DNA from: Mesodorylaimus sp. YZB2_4
Lineage: Eukaryota > Nematoda > Enoplea > Dorylaimida > Dorylaimidae
DNA: 64,000 bases
Assembly: GCA_030248295.1 (NCBI GenBank)
Contig: JASANH010001727.1
Location: forward strand, 248,001-312,000
Direction: 5' to 3'
In this document: positions 11,383 through 22,126 of the stretch, piece after piece
How the letters are laid out: the number at the start of each line of letters is the position of its first letter
How positions within the stretch are numbered: position 1 is the first letter of the stretch
Made by a program: the position numbers and the translations under genes
Notes under the pieces: model-generated
Databases searched by the model: none
What the model saw: the letters and a program-made list of their open reading frames with translations, nothing else
Told to the model about the DNA's origin: nothing

Positions 11383-11691
11383 ATGGTGAACCACAATGAA
11401 ACACGCCAGAGCATTCGTTGATGCTTCAGACATAAAGACTGGGAGGATTTATTTTTCCTAGTTCTTATCTCTTCCCCCCCCCCCCCCGGTGAGATAACCA
11501 CAATTTGATATTCGGTTTCCACGAGGGTGGTTGGAGTTCAAGTCTTGGTGGTTCCAAAAAAAAGACGATAACGAAGTGGCGTTCTAAAGTTGACTAAGCG
11601 AGACATGAATTCTCACCGAAACACGACTCTACAGACAAGCAAATCTTGCAGGTAAAAATAGTTCTTATGACTTTGGGTTAACCCTTTGCTC

Positions 11692-11877
11692 TTACATTTT
11701 ATTGCTATTATTGCCATAGATATGATAAAGAGCACAGCTACTCATCGTCTGATCTTCATCATCAGCACTGGTGGGTAGCTTATCAAGCAGCAAAACGTCC
11801 TGGACGAGTTTAGGCAAATGTTTGTTACGGGCGACTACCTTGATGCCTGATTCCTCCAAGTCGTGCAGCACACTCAC
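11692..11877 (-). CDS. Possible exon of an unknown gene
   Basis: A 61-codon frame, LHDLEESGIKVVARNKH then LPKLVQDVLLLDKLP and an acidic DDEDQ stretch, reads like real protein with amphipathic spacing and few rare residues. No partner exon or family was recognised. It could be the last exon of a minus-strand gene, a remnant, or chance. Confidence 0.2.
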   Translation of the reverse strand: MSVLHDLEESGIKVVARNKHLPKLVQDVLLLDKLPTSADDEDQTMSSCALYHIYGNNSNKM

Positions 11878-12040
11878 ACAAATACACCGCGAGAAGAAGC
11901 CGAAGAGTTATCTCATTATTCAGTTTTCTAAGCCGATAAAAAGCGTATTTCAAAGTATCTGATACGTAAAAAATTCTTGCATGTTTCATAAATTGTCGCT
12001 CACCACGCCCCTCTTATTCTAGCGGATGTTTTTATAGGAC

Positions 12041-12048
12041 TATAAAAG
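12041..12048 (+). promoter_or_regulatory. TATA box of cathepsin B-like gene 1
   Basis: TATAAAAG in the context GGACTATAAAAGGCC lies 178 bases before the start codon at 12219. A strong match to the TATA consensus, at a distance that allows a short 5'UTR. Confidence 0.5.
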
Positions 12049-12218
12049 GCCTAGACTAAAGCATAAATTCAGCCAGGTGAAATTGGGTAGCCAGCTGATA
12101 AGCTATAGTGCTTGACAAACAAGTTCATCCGTGCAAGTAGGTTGCAAATTTCACTTTGCTCGTGATAAAGCGTCGAAAGGACTTGAAACTTGATGGTGAT
12201 TTAATAAAGTAGGCAAAA

Positions 12219-15200
12219 ATGAACAGTCACTTCGCTATTATATTTATTTGGTTGTTTTATGAATTTGCGATCGGTAAAGCGGCCGAATCAAATAAGCAGC
12301 TGTGGACAGCTGGCATAAATGAACGATTCGCCAATATTTCTCCTCATGAACTGGAAGAAATGTTCGGCGCTGAATCGCAGTCATTCATTCATTTGTCCCA
12401 AACAAATGAATGGTCTGCATTCAACGGCAATGTAAACGCGGCTGAAAATTTCAGTTCTGTTGATAATTGGCCAGAATGCGCTTCTGTCATTTTGAAAATC
12501 CGTGATCAGGGCAGCTGCAATGGATGGGTGAGCAAAAACTTTTTTGGAAGCTATGCTTTGCTGCTTGGTCCAGTAAAATGTTATTCACTGTTTTTGTATT
12601 CCAGGCTAGCATTTCTGCATCAGCATTGTCAGATATCACTTGCGTATCATGTGAAAATGGAGCTGCACCATATTTGTCCGACCAAGACTTGCTGACTTGC
12701 TGCCAAGAATGTGGTGATTGGTGAGTTATTCGACCGCCCCTAAGAGCTTGTCCCACAAGGTCGACTGTTACCTCACTGCCTGGGTGGGCCATCACGAGAA
12801 TGATAGGGAAATCAATCTCCCTTGGCTGTGAGATGTCCACCTCGCGGGCTGATGTTTCAGCGCAGGCATAGTCGCAAGACTTGCCTTGCTCCAGTCGGAG
12901 TTTTCGTTCAACCGACTTGGGTCAATCACACTCTCTCCTTTGCCTGGTTGCATGTTTGCATTGGCGTTGCGAACTCGGGGGCCATCCGTGGAGGAGCAAT
13001 TCCACGTCCAACCTCTGGGTACTCCCAATGCTGCAATGTCTTGTGCCAGCACCAAGTCCCAGGCCAGCGTAAAGTCGGCGATGCGGACACCGCACCCATC
13101 AAGTTCAAGTTCAATTTTACTGGCAGCCAAGCGCCTGTGCGCACTTGAGGACCCCAGACATAGATAATGAATACACAATAAAACGACTGCGAAGAAATGA
13201 AAAATAAAAAATCATGAATATGTCATCTTAGAAACCTGGTTATGGAAAAAAGAGAACGAGGAAAAAACGAGATCTTCACTCAAATCATTTCACAAGAGAC
13301 CTGTCGACGATAAAAAATTTTGAGAATACGTAAGCCGGGTGTCTGTTGGCAACATAACTTGATGCCGCTTCGCGTTTCTGGTGGCATGGGGATGAGTGAT
13401 GTGTGAAAGTATTGGGAAAATCGTGGAGCTCAAAGCAAAATTTGTAAAATTGTACTAGCTTCAGGCGCTTGCGACGATCATACAGGCGACTCCAGCCAAG
13501 TTGAGAAAGCCCAACGTCGTAGTTGACCACCAAGTGGGCAATGTGGGACCGCCAACCACTGAGCCCTCACTAGCTCATTCATGTCCGACATTAGAGAAGG
13601 GTCCCATGCACAAGCGCCATATTCCAACTTGGCCCGGATGCACGCTTCTCAAACAGTTTGGAGGACTGTTTGGGGAATCGCATATCAGCCGAGAAGAGGA
13701 CGCCCAGGTACTTGATCTGATCGACGAAGGCGAGACGATGACAATTCAAATACAGCTCAGGGGAAGATGCGAGGGCTTGGCGATAACGATATACAATGCA
13801 GTCTTAGAAACTTAAATTCAAAACCTGATTTCGATATCCACCGATCGATAAAATCGAATGCAGGCTGTGCAATAAATGACATATCTTCCAGACGTCTTGC
13901 CGGGACGAGCAAGCACAAGTCGTCAGCATATACTTGCAATATGAGCTGAGGAAATCGATCGGCGAAGAGACGCAACTGCGGATAGCGGGGGGCAGTGTAT
14001 GATACATACAGCCCCTGCCTTCCACCAAAGGAGCGACGGGTCGTCGGTTCTTTTGGCTATGGGAGGAATGTACCTCACTGCCTGTTCGGCCATGGCGAGA
14101 GGGAGATAGTGCTGGGTACTTACTATTACTGTACCTTCCTGGCTGGGTGACGTCAACTCCTCGGGTTGATGTTTTAACCGCAGGTACAGTCGCGGCTCCC
14201 CTTGCTCCAATCATAGTTTTTGTCCCACCGACTTCGATAGGTCACATTTTCTCCTTCTCCTACCAGGCACGGCTGCACACAGGTTTTTGTTCACTCGCGA
14301 ACAAAAGGCAAAAAGTTGCCTTGGGGAAGGTGGAAACTCAAAATTAGGGGCATCACGCTTGCAGGACCACACTGTTCAGAAAAGCGGCCAAAAGAAAGGT
14401 GGCCACTTTGGCAATCCATGTTCAGGATTTCGTTTTTTTGCGCGTTGGTAATCCTGGCCTCGTTAGGCACATACAGTATTACGTGTTGTGTTACCCCTCA
14501 TTAAAATTCAACGCAAATACGTTAGCACAGTACAACAAGGAGAAAACTCGTAGCGATGTGTTAGGGCTTGCTTCTCAGGCACTGCGAGGTTACGGGCGAG
14601 TTTGAAACTCAAGGTCGAGGCAAATCATTTCGTGGATACAGTAACGCGTCCTTTCGCGCTCGAGTGCCTTGATAATCGCGTGGTGATGTGGCAAAACAGA
14701 AACATATTACCAAAATTTTGGGAGATGTCTACCCTCGCGAAATGAAATTTTTCTGTGGATCTTACCGCACTTTTCTGACAAATGGATTCGCCAAGATTTC
14801 GTTGGCGAATGTGTGCTCAATGCGATTCTTCTATACCTCCATGTATTTCAGCTCAAAAGGCAACGTTACGGCGGCTTTTCTCTTTTGGGTACGCGACGGC
14901 GTGGTGACGGGTGCTCCTTACGGTAGTGAACGCGGGTGTCAACCGTACACTGTTCCTCCGAGACAAGGGGAAACCACTCCATCGCCAACTCCGGCTTGCT
15001 CGACCACTTGCAGACCAGGTTTTCCTGGGACATATGATCAAGACAAGCATAAAGGTAAGGCCAGCTATAGCTGATGAAATCCTTTTGAAATAACTACATG
15101 AAGCCGTTTGGAAATTGGTAGGAAGATTGATCGGTGTTTCCAACAAAACAAGCGACATGCAACTGATGATATCCTTTTATGGATCCATTGTGGCTACTAT

Positions 15201-16330
15201 GACCGTATATGAAGATTTCGTGCAGAACTATACAGAAGGTAATCTTATGGTGTCTGAGTCCGTACTGGAGGCTGTGACCGAATGACCGGTAGAGCTTTTG
15301 CGCCACGTCTGAGCCTCTGGGCAGCCTGGTTCAAAACATCACCCTGAGGGATGATGCTTCCAGCTGCGGCTCAGTGCTGTGGATGTGACTGATGCACCAG
15401 GGCTCGACGAAAATGCATGCCTTGCAGGTATATATCAACACGTTTCGGGGGATCGCTTAGGACTGCAACCAGTCAAACTATTCGGATGGGGTGTCGAAGA
15501 AGGCGTGCCATATTGGCTAGCAGCTAATTCTTGGGGCACAAATTGGGGAATGAATGGTAAGACACGGTCACAACCCCTTCCTTTGTAAGTTTGTAAGTCT
15601 GTACTGTTTGATTTTCAGGTTTATTTAAAATTTTACGCGGCAAAAATGAATGCGGTATTGAGACAAATGTAGTTTCAGCTGCACCATCGTCTGACAGCTG
15701 TTTCGTCTTGGAAGTATAAGCATTTGGTCATTTTTTATTTATTTTGTCTGCAGCGTTTCGAAATCTCTGTCATCAGATTTGTTGATGCTCTTGACCCTAC
15801 ATTAGTGCAGTATTCGGTTGCCTGTTTGTCTTGTTTCGTTGTCTCTGCTTGTTTGGATAGAGCTACCAAATAGAGCGTCTGCTGTTATGTATGTCCGCTA
15901 AAACGGCATTTTGCAATTGCGAAATAACACATATCACATAAAAAAGTTTTTGTCCAATTTTTGCTTTTGTTAGTCAATACCCAATAGTTTCATGTTTCAT
16001 CTTGTCGGCCAGTGTCTGGTCCGCTACTGAGTTATGCTTGTTCGAATGGAGTCACCATTTCTGGTATTTTAGCCCACAATAACCACATCGGCACCAACAT
16101 CGACAACAAGCCAATGCACTCCTTCAGGCAATGGGACTTCTGAAGCGACGACGTCCCAAGCACAAAATACGACAGAAATTGCAATAACAAGCACAAGCAG
16201 CATCGAAACTACAACAACTATTGGGCAGACCACTACGTCGACTGCAAGCAAGGGTGTTCTTGGTTCGCTCCATGTTATTTTAAGTGTTGCTTTTTTACGC
16301 GCGTCGTTTGAATATACCATATTTCCTTGA
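12219..16330 (+). CDS. Cathepsin B-like pseudoprotease with Ser/Thr-rich C-terminal tail
   Basis: Papain-family (C1) cathepsin B homologue, secretory. Exons: 12219-12527, 12605-12720, 14852-15054, 15122-15238, 15428-15556, 15619-15713, 16073-16330; all junctions keep phase (408 residues). Visible: signal peptide (MNSHFAIIFIWLFYEFAIG), short propeptide (LWTAGINERF), mature start ENFSSVDNWPEC, VSNKTSDM, YWLAANSWGTNWG, ILRGKNECGIE. The active-site block is QGSC-NGW where the family has QGSCGSCW, so the nucleophilic Cys is gone. The His block is GLQPVKLFGWG where relatives have GxHA, so the catalytic His is gone. Gln and Asn remain. The occluding-loop His-His pair is absent. The last exon adds about 85 residues rich in Thr and Ser, then VLGSLHVILSVAFL, like a mucin stalk with a GPI or membrane anchor signal. 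Without the last splice the frame stops at 15717-15719. Intron 2 holds retroelement pieces. Confidence 0.85.
12840..12970 (+). repeat. Dispersed repeat family S3, copy in cathepsin gene 1 intron 2
   Basis: GGGCTGATGTTTCAGCGCAGGCATAGTCGC followed by CTTGCTCCAGTCGGAG, CCGACTTGGGTCAATCACA and CTCTCC matches the copy at 14150-14270 in order and spacing. Both copies lie in the same intron, in the same direction. Confidence 0.55.
13240..13980 (-). mobile_element. Decayed LINE reverse transcriptase fragment in cathepsin intron
   Basis: On the minus strand, 13975-13757 reads LQVYADDLCLLVPARR and AQPAFDFIDRWISKSGFEF, matching the catalytic region of the element at 3-1070. Further on, 13533-13285 reads YDVGLSQLGWSRLYDRRK and LKLVQFYKFCFEL, matching its C-terminal part. 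Frames are broken between them, so this is a dead, internally decayed copy of the same family, inserted against the direction of the host gene. Confidence 0.8.
14150..14270 (+). repeat. Dispersed repeat family S3, copy in cathepsin gene 1 intron 2
   Basis: CGGGTTGATGTTTTAACCGCAGG, CCCTTGCTCCAATC, CCACCGACTTCGATAGGTCAC and TTTCTCC repeat the blocks of 12840-12970. This is the best preserved member in the window. Confidence 0.55.
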
Positions 16331-17237
16331 ATGGGCGAGGGGAAATAAGTTTTTTAGCACATTCGATGATAAAAAGCTGGCTTGCTTCAAACAGGTTGGC
16401 TGAAGATAACCAAGTGCAATTTAGCGGCCATGTTTTAAATCAAAAAAAAAGATTTAGCACAGCTGCTTTGTCAGGAACTAGGTATGTGAAAATTGAAATT
16501 TTAGTTTCATGCATCGGGTGTCAAGAAAACTAATCCTAAGGATGGGGCCATGACGGATTTTGTGGGGACAGTATCCAGCGTTCCGCTACCTCAAAGACCG
16601 CGCGCAGTTTCTGAATTCCACCCAATTCTGGCCAATTTTCGTATTTCAGAATGATGTGGGGATATCAACGCGGGGACACCAGGTAGCTTTTTCCAATTAT
16701 TTTCTCTTGTCGGTCCGGTCCGTGTGCACACTGCGTTGATATCTTCCCCTCCCATATCGTTTTGCGGTACGAAAATTTGCAGAACCCACCGAGATTGCGC
16801 ATACGAAATGGCCAAATTTTGGAATTTTTGTTGTTTCTATCATGTCATCTTTGGTTGGAATCTTTCTTGATTTCAAACCACAATGCGGCCTCCACAATAT
16901 ACACTGTATTGTGTGTCCCCCAGTGTGGAGCAAAGCATTACTTTAGTGCAGATGGAAATCACACGGATCTTCTGTAATCACAGCTTTTTGACTTTGACTT
17001 TGACTTTGAAGGGGCAAAAAAGCTTAATTTTGACATTGACATTGACTCAAAATTGGCCTTTCGCAAAAATTTCAAAAAACCTCTGTGGACACGCCCCTTG
17101 TCCCACCAGGTAGCTCGAGCACGCATATCACCCCTCCTTTCCACAGCCATCGCCCAAGTCTGGGGCGGATGTTGGCTATGGCTCAGCCTGTCTGGGTGGG
17201 CAGGAAGACTTCCCAATCTTGTTCAGTCTTCCTTTCC

Positions 17238-17731
17238 AAGGAGTTGGAATATATAAATAACACAGGAGAGGAAACAGGCATATGTTACACGGTGTCGCCG
17301 ACTTTTACTTCCAAGTAAAAGCAGTTCGTATATGCCAAGCTGATATGAGCAGTTCGTATATGTACCTGCGCACACTTCGCTTTTTGACATGGATGTGTGC
17401 GCGAGGCCTGGATGTAACCATTTTTACATTTTAGGTAGGGTAAGCCTAGATTTAAATTGATTACGATGTTTATTAGATCAATCGGAAGCTAGAAACATAA
17501 AGAATTCAATATTTTCGAAGGTTAAAGTAATTCTCATTTTCTTTTTTGTTCTTTGTCCCCAAGTGAAGGTAAGCCCGCGGCTGTGCGCGCACACATCCAT
17601 GTCAAAAAGCGAAGTGTGCGCAGGCACATACACAAACTGCTTATATCAGCTTAGCATGAATTGAAAGTCGGCGACACCGTGTAACATAGGCCAGTTTCCT
17701 CTCATGTGTTATTTATATATTCCAACTCCTT
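17238..17731. repeat. Foldback inverted-repeat element
   Basis: Left arm about 17238-17403 and right arm about 17588-17731 are reverse complements with small indels. AAGGAGTTGGAATATATAAA at 17238 answers TTTATATATTCCAACTCCTT ending at 17731, and the inner ends share GACATGGATGTGTGC. The core of about 185 bases is AT-rich and non-coding. A non-autonomous foldback or MITE element. Confidence 0.8.
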
Positions 17732-20401
17732 GTCCTTTCGGACTAACATTGGGCTGACGCGCTGGAGTAAACTGTTTTTTTGAAACACTGAAACTTTAAC
17801 TGGCCAAATAAGATCCTGTACAGTACACATGGCTTATTCGATTATGCCAAGTAGGGTGGTCTGAATCGTAGATACTGCTAAATATTTTTGCCAGGTAGGT
17901 ATGCATGAGCATAACCACGCGTCCAAGGAGATATACAGCAGGAGCGATCATTATCTCTGTTTTGTGCCATGCGGCGAGGTACTTTTTTGTGGAATTCGAT
18001 AGTTGATTGACTTAACTAATTGTGGATAAAATTTTTAGAGGATGGCGACTTGGGATAGGTCGGGATCCCAACATTGAGGCATTTTGATTATGCATATCAT
18101 GATTTCTCCCTCCATAATCCATGATGTCATATCAGCAGGCACGGTAGTGCCTGCTTATCAATAGACCAGCCAACCAGACGCCTAATGCTGAAGGACGATT
18201 TTCGTCGGCTAATAACTCGAGAACGGTTCGACGAAAATTTTTGATTTTTTCCACACTTAGCAGAATCGGCCGAATCTACAATCATGTTAATTTTTATCAA
18301 AATCCGTCCAGCCGTTGTCGAGTTCCAGAATACGCGATTTCTTTTTCGGGGGAGAAGACGAGGAGGAGAAGGAAGGATAAAGATTAGGCTAGCACGACAA
18401 CCGGAGGTCGTACAATTTCACCTTGTGCGTATATAATGATTAAAAATTAGCCTAACCGTAAGGAAGAGCTTAAAAAAATCTGGATGCCTAAAAAGTGTGC
18501 TTTAATGCGAAATAGGCAAAAAAAGACAGAAAAATGCAAAAATCTCGATCCCGCTTGGGATTGCCTTGATCCTGATCTACCCCTAATGACGACATTTTAC
18601 TGAGCAGATCACCAGAGTGGAGAGATGGCACAAATGAAATATTGTGAGGCTGCAGCGCTGTGAGGCTTCCCTGAATCAATCTTACCGGCAGATGCATCAG
18701 ATAAGTATTGCCATGCAACCAGTCCTCGAATAAACTGGCATGTTGGCATGTTCATCATGATAGAGCATGCAGAATCTTATTTTTGACGTGAGTCCGTGCG
18801 TGGGTCTCAGTGAAAGGAAAGAGCGTCTTCTTTCCTGGAAATTCTTGAATTTCCCTGAGCTTCCTATTTCTTGAATTTCCCTGAGCCTGTACTTGATCGG
18901 GTCAGATAACTAAATGGATTGCTTCATAAACTTTCGAACTGATGGGCTAAGCTTGAGTAGAAGGTTGTTTTTGTTCAATAAGGAAAGCCAGAGGTCAAGC
19001 ACTGTCTACATTGTAATTCTTTTTCATAGCACCATAAGACGGGGTGGACCATCTCGCTTTACTAGTCCTACTGACCCTTTGCCTCACACACATGACATGA
19101 CATGACTGAAAATCCGAACAAAATTTTGTCAATATTGACGACTTATTTCCGCTTGCTCAATATTCAATAAAACGTCACTCATGTCTGGTTGGTTTTGGCA
19201 CGTGGTTTTGGTACTTATCTGAATGCTCTTACTGGCACAGGAAAAAGTAAAGCTCTCTCTTCTCAAAAAGATTCTGTGAAACTAAAAACAAAACCCGCCT
19301 TACTCCAACATACAGTTACCACAAACTGTAAGGAATCTTTTACAATACTGTGAGGAAGTGGCTCAGCATGTTTTGAAACGACATCAGAACGAGCGATTCG
19401 AGCGGTATACAGAGATTGGTAGGGAAAATCTTACTCGTTAACTCTTGGTCTTGGCTCATGGATTTGAATAATGCATGCGCAAAATGTCAAAATTTTTTGA
19501 CTTTGACGGAATTTTAAAAACATACGATTTTGACGGGATTTTGACTTTGACTTTGACGTCAATTGCAACACTAAAGTGCTACTAGGAAAGACGCAAAGGG
19601 ACGCTGCTCTGCCCGCCTCTCACAGCCTTGCTTTCTCAGTTCATTCAGCTTTAGAAATCGTCACGTCATGTGCAAGTCAATCACCAGATGCTATGGGAGC
19701 TATATTATATTATATACAAATAGCTGCAGACACACTGCGAATACAAAAGTCATAAAAATCGCATTTATCGACGGGAGAAATAATTTCGCTGCATCATTCG
19801 GAGACGTAAAATTACTGGCAGTGCTCTAAAAATGATAATATTTTCTAGAGAATAGTAATTGCGAATTCAGGCAAACTCACAAAGCATGCAGTGTGCGATG
19901 CTGTGCCCCAGTACGCTTCACTTTCGATTTGACAATCGTTGATGCCGCGTTGGATCTTGAAAAATCCTGCAAACTGGTGCCGTTAGTGGACGAAATTTTG
20001 CTTCAGCTACTTAGCTCTCATAATTCATCAACGCGAGCAAGGTCAATAAAAAAGGTGGGAATGCAAAATTATTGGTAGAGGTGTGATCAGACTGAAATAC
20101 AGTCTGTCTGGACAAAATGGACAGAGAAAAATTGATTTTTTATTCCTTTCTGGTTTACGGTTTTCGAAAAAATTTTGAAAATTACGCGCTTACTGGTAGA
20201 GTGTGCGTGCCATGCCTGACCCCCACCCAGGACAGTCTTTCGACCTGGGTACGTGCGATGTTCAGGTCCATAAACCAATTTACAAGATTTGGCAGCCTGA
20301 CTTTTTTAAATTTCCCGCGTGCGGTGCTAAGGCACTCTATAACACGCTGACCCTTCACCTCGGTGTCCTGTGCGAGAATAAACCATGGCTATATACTTAA
20401 G

Positions 20402-21559
20402 TAAGTAATCTAAGGCTCCCTAAACGCCTATAAAACCGGTGCAGCCTGCTGTAACGGGTCGGCCATCACGCTGAAATTTAAAAAATGGGCTTCCGAGGCC
20501 TTTATTTGAAATGATATCGCAAAAACAGTAATTGCTAAAGGTTTTTAAGTACAAATGAGGAAGTGAGTTGAAATTTCGCTTCATTCCCAAAGAATGGGCA
20601 AATCAGTTTGAATTTGACGCCTCACAGGTATTCTTCCGCTAGCAATGCAATAAGGTGCGCGCTGGCGGGAGGCAGAAGAAGCGTGGAACAAGACAGAAAA
20701 AGACTGGGGGGGGGGGGGGGAAGTGAAAATGGTTGAGTAGCTGCCCTGCTTGGTTACGAAGTTTCTTAAGCTAATCGTAAGTTGTGAATGCAAAGGCAGC
20801 CAGTAAGAGCAACTAAACACGAATACGAACGTAATGTGCGCAAATGTGTTTTTGCCGATCAAACAGTGCCATTTGTAAAAAAACCCTACAAATAAATTTC
20901 TTGTTGCATGTTGAATAACTAAGGGTCTAACCTCAACCGCTGTTTTGCTTTCTTCGAACATTGCCTTTCTCAGTGTGCCGCAGCCTCAGCTGAAGCCTCA
21001 GTATGATTATGGATGCGACATCACACTGACGCAAATATTGTGTAGTAGCTAGTTTACAGTATGAGTGAAAGTGCTTTTTTCGCAGATTTTGTGCCATGCT
21101 AGGAAAAGTTAAATGTCAGGGTAACTTCGCAGAGGCAGGAAAGCTTCACAACTTTTACTCCTGCGAGTCGAACCTGCGTCACTCAGCTGAAATCCGGCTC
21201 TCTACCTCTCCGCCTTCTCTCCGCATTGTGTGTGGGTCTATGTTAGCTCATGCTGTGGGCGACAATAACCGCAAGTTGTTACTTTATCCGTTTCGCAAGT
21301 CGAACAACCCTTTGTACCTGAGCGTCACAGCAAGTGCGCCAAATTCAAACTGTTTACCCATTTTTGGGAATGAAGCGAAATGTCGACTTCACTCCCTTAT
21401 TTGTGCTTAGAAACCTTTAGCAATTACTGTTTTTGCGATATCATTTCAAATAGAGGCCTCGTAAGCCCATTTTTTTAAAATTTCAGCGTGATGGTCGACC
21501 CGTTAGAGCATGCTGAACCGGTTTTATAGTTAGGCGTTCAGGGAGCCTTAGAATACTTA
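20402..21559. mobile_element. Non-autonomous DNA transposon with about 228-bp terminal inverted repeats
   Basis: TAAGTAATCTAAGGCTCCC at 20402 mirrors GGGAGCCTTAGAATACTTA ending at 21559. The match carries on inward to about 20630 and 21330, including CAAAAACAGTAATTGC and its complement, with scattered mismatches. The core of about 700 bases has a poly-G run (about 20706-20719) and no transposase-like frame. The element lies directly 3' of cathepsin gene 2. Confidence 0.8.
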
Positions 21560-22126
21560 GTATTGAGACATGAAATCAACGATATGCACACTGGATATTG
21601 GGGATATATTTATATTTGCTATAAGCAGTGCCGGTGAAGATTACTGCGCTTTGCATTTTTCAAATTCTTGGTAAGCTGTGAAATGGTCTATTGCCATCGC
21701 TTTGTACGACAGGCGCGCACTTACCTGCCTCTCGGCCAGGTAAATCAATTTAATCTTGTACTCACTATGAGCGTGTGTTTGTCGAAACTTGAACATAATA
21801 GTAAGTAGTTACTCTACTGGATATTATTTGCATATAGCACCATGTCGGATTGCAATGCATCCATCTGACGTGAGACGGAAGCATTATCATTTCGAAAGAC
21901 ACAATGACGTGCCCCATGTTTGTGCCAGGCAGAGGAGATAAGACTGAACATCAGTAAACAATTGTTTGCTGGCATGCGCTCTGCATTCGTCATTGGTTTT
22001 CGTTAGTGTCATTGACGCGTAAAAATATGACCTAGCGAAGCAAACTCGCCAGGAAAAAAATTATCGAAAATCTTTTGTCATAGTCTCAAGAATCACCTCA
22101 CGCTTTAGCCTGACTAATCAACTCAC

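Larger units (their letters stand above)
10956..12040. other. Intergenic stretch with retroelement debris
   Basis: Holds a piece of reverse transcriptase C-terminus (11164-11382), a C run near 11475-11487, and a candidate coding segment on the minus strand (11692-11877). The rest shows nothing. Confidence 0.5.
16331..22126. other. Intergenic region between the convergent cathepsin genes
   Basis: No gene recognised in about 5.8 kb. It contains (TTTGAC)n-like stretches at about 16985-17045 and 19497-19560, a foldback element at 17238-17731, a transposon-like motif near 18195-18340 (AATAACTCGAGAACGG and CCAGCCGTTGTCGAG), and a larger terminal-repeat element at 20402-21559. All open frames here are short and unlike protein. 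Confidence 0.6.
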
